DNA from: JACQFZ01 sp036381895
GTDB taxonomy: Bacteria > Pseudomonadota > Gammaproteobacteria > Acidiferrobacterales > Sulfurifustaceae
DNA length: 30,339 nt
Direction: 5' to 3'
NCBI GenBank assembly: GCA_036381895.1
Contig: DASVBY010000066.1
Location: 1 to 30,339 of the forward strand
Of the stretch, positions 25,050-30,339 are shown in pieces. Each line of letters starts with the position of its first letter. The stretch's first letter is position 1. Under the pieces are notes generated by a model. The model saw only the letters and a list, made by a program, of their open reading frames with translations. It was not told the origin of the DNA and ran no database searches. Both the position numbers and the translations under genes were made by a program.

Positions 25050-27182
25050 TTAGCGCGTGAAGTCGGCGAAAGCTGCGCCTTCGAGCACGCCCGGACGCTC
25101 GACGAGCTCGTACAGGTCGCCCGGCGAGATCACCATCTGTCCGACGTCGCGCGTGTAGTCGGCGAGCGCGAGCGTCGCGCGCTCGCGCGTGTCGTACGTG
25201 AGCATCGAGTTGAGCGGGATCGACATGAAGATCCCTTTGTCGCGATAGGGCTCTTCCGGCGTTCCCGGGCTCGTAATGTCCTTCGCGTCGGTCCACGTGT
25301 ACCAGGCGCCGATCTCTACACCCGAACGGAAGCGGCGCTTGAGCTCGAGCCGTACCCCCTCGTCCCGCGCCAGGAACCGGCCGAAGCGGGCGGTGGCGGT
25401 GACGCCGTAGGCGGGAAAGCGGTAGTGCGCCGCGGCGAGCGCCGTGGTCACACGGTAGTCGCGAAAGCCGAACGCGGCGCCCGGGGCGCGCTGACGCAGC
25501 GCATCGGCGCTGACATCGATCGCCCAATCGCCGCCCGGTGGCAGGTACAGCACCTGCGCGCCGGCGCCGGCGAACATTTCCTCGTAATAGCCGATGGACG
25601 CGCGCGCGTAGAGGCGTTCGCGCAGCAGCGCGTACTTGTTGAGCAGCAGGCTGTCGAGCCGCAGCCGGTCGCCGAGCCGGCGGTACTCGCCGATGTCGGT
25701 GCGCACGTGCGGTAGCAGACTGTTCGACGGACGGCGGATGTCGCCAACGTTCTCGAACAGCGTGAGCCGCAGCGCGCCGTTGACCCAGAGCCCGCGCGCG
25801 AGCCGCCGCTCGTAGGCGCCGACGGCGAACGTGTCGTAGCGTACCGGCGCACCCGGATCGTTGAAGTGGATGCGCGCGTTGAACGGATAGAGCGCGGCGC
25901 CCTCGAGCAGCCCGCGGCGGCGGCGCGCCTCGACGAACGCATCGGCCGCGAACCGATCCGCCGCCGCGTCCAGGTCGTCTTCGTCGAGCCACATGACCGG
26001 CTCGTGCCGCAGCGCCCGCGCGAGCGCGCTCGAGGCGTAGACCACCTCCGTGTGCGCTTCGAGCTCCGCGCGGCTCGCCTCGCCGGCGAAGTAGCGCGCG
26101 AGCACGCCCGGATCGCGAAACACGTACGTCACGAGCGGCTGCTCGCGCTCCGTGTAGCTGATCCGCAGCGTCTCGAGGTCGCTCGGCCCGAGGTGCAACG
26201 CCGTCCGCGCCGCGCGCCCGACCGCGCGGCTCATGAGGCTGATGCGCTCGTGCCCGAGAGCGAGCTCGAGCACGCGCCCGCGCAGCCGCATGCGCACGTC
26301 GACGTAGCCCTGCCGCTCGAGCGCGCGCGCGAGCAGGCGCGCGTGGCGGCTGTCGCTCGCCCACGCCGCGGCGCTCGCCCGCGCCTGCGGCACGTCGTAC
26401 GGCGGCGGCTCGTGGATCTTCGGCACGAACTCATCGGCCATGAGCGGAACCGTCAGGTAGAGGTTCAGCGCCGCTTCGCCGCGCTGGTAGCCGAGTTGCG
26501 CTCCCCACCAGTCGGTGTGGTAGCCGACCGCGTACGTGGCGCCGCCTTCGCGTCCGGCGGCGCCGGAACGGATCGCCTCGAAGTCGTGCGCGTAGTCGGT
26601 CGCGTCGTATTCGAGCACGAACCGCCACCGCGGCGCGAACGCCGGCGTGTAGCGCACGCCGCCGAACGCGCCGTCGATCCGATCGTTGCCGTAGCCGACG
26701 GTCAGGTCGAAGCGCCCGAAGCGCTTGCTCAGCGCGAGGTACTGCGCCTGGAAGAGCTGTGTGCCGAAGTAGTCCTGCGCACCGACCGCGACGGCGGGCC
26801 ATGCGCCGCCCTCGGCGAGCAGCAGCAGCTTTGCGTCGAACGCCTTGTCGCGGTAGTTGCCGAGCTCGGGCGCGTCCGGGAACCCGGGCACGCCGTCGAT
26901 CCGGGTGTAGCGCCCCGAGACCTCCAGCCGCGGGAACAGACTGACGCTGCTCCAGATGCTGAGATAGGGATCGCTCTGCGCGAGGCCGAGCCGCCACGTG
27001 CCCTCCGGCGCGAGCCGCGCGTCCGGCATGTGTACCAGCCCGCTCTGGCCGGTGACGCTCGGCTCCGCCGCGCGAGCGGGAGCGGCGAGCACGAACGCGA
27101 GAAGCGCCACCGCGCCCGCGGCGGCGCCACGCGCGGCGCGGCGCGGCGCGACTACGAACGGCGGCCGGGCACGGAGCGACAA
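25050..27182 (-). CDS. YjbH/GfcD-family outer-membrane protein of exopolysaccharide export
   Basis: The 710-residue protein has a signal peptide of about 38 residues (n-region rich in Arg, core AGAVALLAFVLAAPARA). The YjbH signature follows near residue 43: VTGQSGLVHMPDARLAPEG, then LGLAQSDPYLSIWSSVSLFP and EVSGRYTRIDGVPGFPD. The remainder is rich in alternating strands ending in Arg/Tyr and closes with an aromatic residue (FADFTR), as in outer-membrane barrels. In E. coli, YjbH/GfcD belongs to the yjbEFGH and gfcABCD capsule operons and probably forms a large outer-membrane barrel. The start is a TTG at 27180-27182; the only alternative in frame is a GTG inside the signal peptide. The 65-base gap before it contains GAAGAGGG, a little far for a ribosome-binding site. 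Confidence 0.9.
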   Translation of the reverse strand: MSLRARPPFVVAPRRAARGAAAGAVALLAFVLAAPARAAEPSVTGQSGLVHMPDARLAPEGTWRLGLAQSDPYLSIWSSVSLFPRLEVSGRYTRIDGVPGFPDAPELGNYRDKAFDAKLLLLAEGGAWPAVAVGAQDYFGTQLFQAQYLALSKRFGRFDLTVGYGNDRIDGAFGGVRYTPAFAPRWRFVLEYDATDYAHDFEAIRSGAAGREGGATYAVGYHTDWWGAQLGYQRGEAALNLYLTVPLMADEFVPKIHEPPPYDVPQARASAAAWASDSRHARLLARALERQGYVDVRMRLRGRVLELALGHERISLMSRAVGRAARTALHLGPSDLETLRISYTEREQPLVTYVFRDPGVLARYFAGEASRAELEAHTEVVYASSALARALRHEPVMWLDEDDLDAAADRFAADAFVEARRRRGLLEGAALYPFNARIHFNDPGAPVRYDTFAVGAYERRLARGLWVNGALRLTLFENVGDIRRPSNSLLPHVRTDIGEYRRLGDRLRLDSLLLNKYALLRERLYARASIGYYEEMFAGAGAQVLYLPPGGDWAIDVSADALRQRAPGAAFGFRDYRVTTALAAAHYRFPAYGVTATARFGRFLARDEGVRLELKRRFRSGVEIGAWYTWTDAKDITSPGTPEEPYRDKGIFMSIPLNSMLTYDTRERATLALADYTRDVGQMVISPGDLYELVERPGVLEGAAFADFTR

Positions 27183-27247
27183 GGCGCGGCGACGATCCCT
27201 CTTCTAGTTGTTCGGAACGCGCAGCCGACGGCGCCGCGCGCGCCCGC

Positions 27248-27625
27248 TCACGGTGCCGGCGCGGTCTCGTGCGTCGGCGTACTCTCCCCGCCCCCGCCGT
27301 TGCCGCCGAGCGCGGCGAGCGCGACCGCAATCGCGGCGCCGATGGCGATGCGGGTGCGCAGATTGCCCCTCGCGGCGGGCGCGGCCGGCTCCGCACGCGC
27401 CGTCGGCGGCTCCGGAGCCGGCGGTTCCGCGGGCGGCGGCTGCACGGGCGGCGGCGGTCTCGAAGGCGGCGGCTTCGGCGCTTCGCGCTCGGGCGGCTGG
27501 CCGATCGCCTGCGCGTACATCTCGGCGGCAGGCGCCGGTGCGCACGGCGCGAGAATGCCGACCAGCACTGCGGATCGCGCGATGCGCCCCACGAGCACCT
27601 GTGCGCTGCAGGCCGCGCGCTTCAT
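27248..27625 (-). CDS. Small secreted Pro-rich protein, YjbE/GfcA-like
   Basis: The 125-residue protein has a signal peptide (about 1-34, ending CAPAPAA), a Pro/Glu-rich stretch (about 43-88), a hydrophobic helix (RIAIGAAIAVALAALG) and a Gly-rich then Thr/Pro-rich tail (GGNGGGGESTPTHETAPAP). The order signal, low-complexity linker, Ala/Val helix, Gly/Asn/Asp run, Thr-containing tail is that of E. coli YjbE and GfcA, the first genes of the yjb and gfc operons. Here too the gene immediately precedes the YjbH gene. Sequence identity is too low to be certain, so the link is inference from layout and position. The ATG overlaps the upstream gene's stop by 4 bases. Confidence 0.72.
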   Translation of the reverse strand: MKRAACSAQVLVGRIARSAVLVGILAPCAPAPAAEMYAQAIGQPPEREAPKPPPSRPPPPVQPPPAEPPAPEPPTARAEPAAPAARGNLRTRIAIGAAIAVALAALGGNGGGGESTPTHETAPAP

Positions 27626-29829
27626 CGCGACGCCGCCTCCATCCGGCGTTGACCGTGGTAGAGCCGCACGATACGCAGCCGGCCATCGACCTTCTCCACG
27701 ACCATGGTGAGCGAGCCGGCGTAGCGGAAGATCTCCGAATCGCCGCGACGGCGCACGGAGACGTTGAACTCGCCCCAGCCCTGCGCCTGACTCCCGTCGA
27801 CCTCCCAGCTGATCTGGCCGAGCTGCATCTCGCGCCAGTCGGTCGTGCGGAACAGCGATTCGTAGTCGCGGCGGATGCCGGCCGGATCATTGCGATCGTT
27901 GGTTCGCGCGTTGGCGGCGAACAGACCCATGAACTGTTCGAGATCCCCGCTTTCGTAGACCGAAGCGAAGTGCGCGAGCAGCGACGACAGCTCATCGCGC
28001 GAAATGCGGTTGAGCGGCGGCGCCGGCCGCGCCACCGCCGGCGGCGCAGCGGCGGCCGGCGGTTCCGTGCGTGCTGTCTCCCGGCGCGGCTCGCGCACAG
28101 TATCCGGCGGCGGCCGCGCCGCCGCCGGCGGCGCGGCCGCCGACGGTTCGCGCGCGCGGACTCCGCTGTCCGCGCGCGGCACAGCCGGCACGGAGGAGCG
28201 CGCCGAGGGCGATGCGCCGGACTCGCTCGGCTTGTCGCGCGCCGCGTCGGTACGCGACGCTTCCTTGCGGACGGGCGGCACCGGGGCGGGCGCCGGAGGC
28301 GTTACTTTCGCGAGCTCCTCCGCCGTCGGCGTCCGTTCGGCGGCTTCGATCTGTGCGGGCGCCGGCGCGGCAGGCGGCGGCCGCGCACTCGAGCCCGGAG
28401 CCTGCCGCGGCCCGGGCGCTGCGGCGCTTTCCGGAACGCCGGCAGTGCGAGGTCGCTCCGGCCGCTTCACGGGCGGCGAAGGCGTTGCGGGCGCGGGTGC
28501 TGCGGCCTTTTCCGCGCCGTTGTCCGTGCGTGTCGGCACGGAAGGTGCCTCCGATCGCGCGCCCGCAGCCGAATCACCGGCACGCCGCGGCGGCTCCTCC
28601 GTGGGCGCCGCGTTCGCCGGCGGCGACTCCGGCGTTGCACGCCCCGAGGGCTGCGGCGCTTCGATCGGCGCGGTGCGGTCGCCGCGCCCCGGCTCGCTCG
28701 GCACCGCCGCGTCGCGGCTCGCCGTATCGGCGGCGGGCGGCGCTTCTTCGGTGAGCGGCGGCAGCCCGAGGCGCAGCTCCCCAAGGCCCAGCTCGCCGTA
28801 GTTCCTGCTGATGTAGATCACCGCCGCTATGCCGAGGGCGAGCAGCAGCGTCGCGATCACCGTTATCGTCGTGGTCACCGAATTCGCCGCGCGCGCCGCC
28901 CTGGCGCCTTGCGCATGCGGCGGCGCGGCCCCGTGCGGCCGCTCGGCGGTAAGCGTCATGACCGGCGAGCGGTTCGCGCTCGCCGGCGCAGCGCCGATCC
29001 GCGGGCGCGCGGAGGCACGCGCCATCGCGACGCGCATGGCATCGCGGCTCACGCGGTGCCGCGCGACCGCGCGCGCGCGAAGCTCCCGCGGGTCGATGTC
29101 GCGTCGCACGAAGTCGTTCGCACCCGCACGCAGCAGCCGCATCTTCGCCTCCTCACCCCGGTCCTCGCCGATCACGATGATCGGCAGGCCGACGAGCATC
29201 GGGGAAGCGCTTTCGCGCAGCCGGCGGATCAGCTGATAAGCGTCGAGCTCGGGCCCGTCGACATCGGTAACGAGCAGCTCGACGTCGTTCTGCTCGGAGA
29301 GCGCGCGCCACGCGGCAGTGCCATCGGCGACCTCGAGCACCGCGAACGCATCCGCCAAGGCGGCGGCGAACGCCGCACGGCGGCGCGCGTCGGCCTGAAC
29401 GAGCAGCAGCCTCGGGAGCGGCACCGCGGGCGGCTGCGGCCTCTCCGCATCGACGCCGCGAAAGACCGGCCGCCGCGGCAGCGGCAAATCGGCTTCAGCG
29501 CCGCCCTTCGCCCGTGCGTCGAGCTTCGCGGCGAGCTCCTCGATCGAAGGCAGGTCCGGGAGCGGATCGTATGCGGCAACGCGCCCCGGCGCCTGGCGCT
29601 CGGCCGCATCGAGGTCGAGCATCGCCAGCTCGACCATGTCGTCCGTGATGCGCGGCTGGTCCTGCAGCGTCCCGAGCGAGATCAGCTTGCGGCACACACG
29701 CTCGATCCCCGCCTGGTCGTCGCCGGTCAGGCGCGCGATCTTTTCGTACCCGGCGCGGCCGATCAGTACGCTCCACCCAAGCTCGCGCAGTCGGCTCTCG
29801 ACGTGCGTTTTCGTCTCTTCCGGCGTCAT
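27622..29829 (-). CDS. Degenerate receiver / membrane helix / NTF2-like fusion protein
   Basis: The 735-residue protein is the first gene of the export operon. Residues 1-75 are helical; TGDDQAGIERVCRKLIS and ITDDMVELAMLDLD recall the C-terminal helical lid of ExeA-type AAA ATPases, but there is no P-loop. Residues 140-262 form a CheY-like receiver. Asp189 of VTDVDGPELD is in the phospho-acceptor place, but the acidic pair is Gln145-Ala146 and the conserved Lys is Arg243. One membrane helix follows at 320-341. About 265 residues of Pro/Ala/Arg-rich linker come next, then an NTF2/SnoaL-like domain in the last 120 residues (HFASVYESGDLEQFMGLFA, FRYAGSLTMVVEKVDG), similar to the Cds6 C-terminal type. 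I chose the ATG at 29827-29829 over the adjoining TTG. Its function is unknown; the topology suggests coupling cytoplasmic state to the periplasmic export machinery. Confidence 0.85.
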   Translation of the reverse strand: MTPEETKTHVESRLRELGWSVLIGRAGYEKIARLTGDDQAGIERVCRKLISLGTLQDQPRITDDMVELAMLDLDAAERQAPGRVAAYDPLPDLPSIEELAAKLDARAKGGAEADLPLPRRPVFRGVDAERPQPPAVPLPRLLLVQADARRRAAFAAALADAFAVLEVADGTAAWRALSEQNDVELLVTDVDGPELDAYQLIRRLRESASPMLVGLPIIVIGEDRGEEAKMRLLRAGANDFVRRDIDPRELRARAVARHRVSRDAMRVAMARASARPRIGAAPASANRSPVMTLTAERPHGAAPPHAQGARAARAANSVTTTITVIATLLLALGIAAVIYISRNYGELGLGELRLGLPPLTEEAPPAADTASRDAAVPSEPGRGDRTAPIEAPQPSGRATPESPPANAAPTEEPPRRAGDSAAGARSEAPSVPTRTDNGAEKAAAPAPATPSPPVKRPERPRTAGVPESAAAPGPRQAPGSSARPPPAAPAPAQIEAAERTPTAEELAKVTPPAPAPVPPVRKEASRTDAARDKPSESGASPSARSSVPAVPRADSGVRAREPSAAAPPAAARPPPDTVREPRRETARTEPPAAAAPPAVARPAPPLNRISRDELSSLLAHFASVYESGDLEQFMGLFAANARTNDRNDPAGIRRDYESLFRTTDWREMQLGQISWEVDGSQAQGWGEFNVSVRRRGDSEIFRYAGSLTMVVEKVDGRLRIVRLYHGQRRMEAASR
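28108..28142. repeat. Perfect 16-bp inverted repeat with 3-base loop inside a coding region
   Basis: The arm CGGCGGCCGCGCCGCC (28108-28123), three bases GCC, then its exact reverse complement (28127-28142). All bases are G or C. It lies in the Pro/Ala-rich linker of the receiver/NTF2 fusion gene and encodes part of an Ala/Pro run. It probably arises from low-complexity GC-rich codons but would fold very stably in mRNA. Confidence 0.7.
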
Positions 29830-29865
29830 CAAGGCGGCGCCCGCGGCTCGCGTGCGATCAAGCGG

Positions 29866-30039
29866 GAAGCGATAGGAAAGACCTCGTTATGGCAATCGAG
29901 TAAGTCGATTGCAGCAGCGCGCAGACCATAGCACGCGCCCGCCGCGCCATCACCGGCCCTGCCGCTGCGGGAAATGATGTTTCACGCGCGCGCCGCTTGT
30001 CCGCGTCGGATATGCCTCTCATCGAGAAGCGATAGAAAG
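29866..30039. repeat. Short direct repeat in the divergent intergenic region
   Basis: GAAGCGATAGGAAAG (29866-29880) recurs as GAAGCGATAGAAAG (30026-30039), 160 bases apart. Both copies are followed 20-25 bases later by GGCAAT. GTTTCACG also occurs twice (29979-29986, 30039-30046). Such paired elements in a promoter gap are often regulator-binding sites. They could also be remnants of a small duplication. Confidence 0.45.
29892..29912. promoter_or_regulatory. Perfect 21-bp palindrome upstream of the export operon (candidate operator)
   Basis: The arms GCAATCGA (29892-29899) and TCGATTGC (29905-29912) are perfect reverse complements around GTAAG. The centre lies about 73 bases upstream of the first start codon of the export operon. 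The element is AT-richer than its surroundings. An arrangement of 8-5-8 fits a dimeric regulator on two successive turns. No clear -35/-10 pair was found near it. Confidence 0.5.
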
Positions 30040-30240
30040 TTTCACGGCAATGCCCATACTTTCCTCGAGCCATAACGATGGCCCGCCGAATCGGCGGTTC
30101 AGACTGGGAGCGCGACGCGCTGTATTCCCGGTATGAGTGCCTGTCGAAACGATCGTGCTACAAGAAACGTTCACAACAATCCGCCACATCACTTCGAGCC
30201 CTCGCCACCGCGCACGCTCCTCCAGCCGTACCGCAGATCC

Positions 30241-30256
30241 AGGCACTGTCACGGCA
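30241..30256 (+). promoter_or_regulatory. Candidate sigma54 (-24/-12) promoter for the gene at 30311
   Basis: AGGCACTGTCACGGCA has GG (30242-30243) and GC (30254-30255) exactly 10 bases apart. Against TGGCACG-N4-TTGCW it matches 8 of 12 defined positions, including the invariant GG, the CAC and the GC. It falls 55 bases before a start codon with an excellent ribosome-binding site. No -35/-10 alternative was seen. Chance matches are possible in GC-rich DNA. Confidence 0.45.
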
Positions 30257-30266
30257 CAACGCTAAT

Positions 30267-30286
30267 GCGCCCGCGCGAGCGGGCGC
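30267..30286 (+). other. Perfect GNRA-loop hairpin in the mRNA leader
   Basis: GCGCCCGC, loop GCGA, then GCGGGCGC: an 8-bp all-GC stem closed by a GNRA tetraloop. It starts about where transcription from the candidate sigma54 promoter would begin, so the mRNA would carry this hairpin at its 5' end. No U-tract follows, so it is not a terminator. It could protect the RNA or act in regulation. Confidence 0.55.
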
Positions 30287-30310
30287 CACGCATCGAAATG
30301 GGAGGAGTCT

Positions 30311-30339
30311 ATGGCGACATCCGTCGCAAGGTTCGCGCG
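30311..30339 (+). CDS. 5' end of a gene cut by the window edge
   Basis: An ATG at 30311 follows GGGAGGAG with a 5-6-base spacer, the strongest ribosome-binding site of the right end. Only nine full codons (MATSVARFA) are present, so the product cannot be named. Its divergent position next to the export operon suggests a polysaccharide biosynthesis or regulatory gene, but this is a guess. Confidence 0.6.

Larger units (their letters stand above)
29830..30310. other. 481-base divergent intergenic region
   Basis: This non-coding gap separates the minus-strand export operon from a plus-strand gene starting at 30311. It is lower in GC than its flanks and contains the 21-bp palindrome, the direct repeats, a candidate sigma54 promoter and a GNRA hairpin, listed separately. 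Short open frames inside it (for example 30019-30252 minus) lack protein-like composition. It most likely controls both transcripts of a polysaccharide locus. Confidence 0.7.

Noticed and set aside
30019..30252. 77-codon minus-strand frame in the divergent gap
   Set aside because: It has no ribosome-binding site and no protein-like pattern, and it overlaps the predicted promoter elements of the plus-strand gene.

Overview
The window is about 30 kb of very GC-rich DNA, densely packed with genes and with very short intergenic gaps. Gene order and families point to a proteobacterium, most likely a gammaproteobacterium. The evidence is the ndk-rlmN-pilF-rodZ-hisS-yfgM-bamB-der run, the suhB/trmJ-cysE-iscR block, and a Rrf2 regulator in front of sufBCDSU of the kind known from Xanthomonadales-like bacteria. 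The genus cannot be fixed from the sequence alone. I saw no tRNA, rRNA, IS element, prophage or CRISPR array.

Region 1 (1-9508) is housekeeping. The 3' end of an M23 peptidase gene converges on a membrane-anchored Ser/Thr kinase gene. Upstream of the kinase, all on the minus strand, lie der, bamB, yfgM, hisS, rodZ, pilF, rlmN and ndk. Several of these overlap by 4 bases (ATGA). ispG, which often sits between rodZ and hisS in this conserved neighbourhood, is absent here. A good sigma70 promoter precedes ndk.

Region 2 (9623-18539) is an iron-sulfur cluster assembly locus, also on the minus strand. In transcription order it runs trmJ, cysE, iscR, iscA, a second Rrf2 regulator (SufR-like), sufB, sufC, sufD, sufS, sufU, sufT and a small Rieske ferredoxin. 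It has the regulator and A-type carrier of an ISC locus, but the scaffold and desulfurase are of SUF type. iscS, iscU, hscBA and fdx are not in the window. Two regulatory sites stand out. A near-perfect IscR type 1 site covers the iscR promoter and the end of cysE. A palindrome covers the -10 of the sufR-suf promoter. suhB (plus strand) diverges from trmJ and converges with a PilZ-like gene.

Region 3 (19427-30339) holds the PilZ-like protein of unknown function and an exopolysaccharide or capsule export operon on the minus strand. In transcription order the operon encodes a degenerate-receiver/transmembrane/NTF2-like fusion protein, a small secreted protein resembling YjbE/GfcA, a YjbH/GfcD-type outer-membrane protein, a very large Wza-like protein with two polysaccharide-export domains and about six SLBB repeats, and a Wzz-type chain-length protein without a kinase domain. 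No glycosyltransferase or polymerase is visible. They probably lie beyond the right edge, where another gene begins on the plus strand. Its leader has a candidate sigma54 promoter and a perfect GNRA-loop hairpin. The 480-base divergent gap also holds a perfect 21-bp palindrome and short direct repeats. This export operon, with its unusual first gene, is the part of the window most likely to contain undescribed biology.
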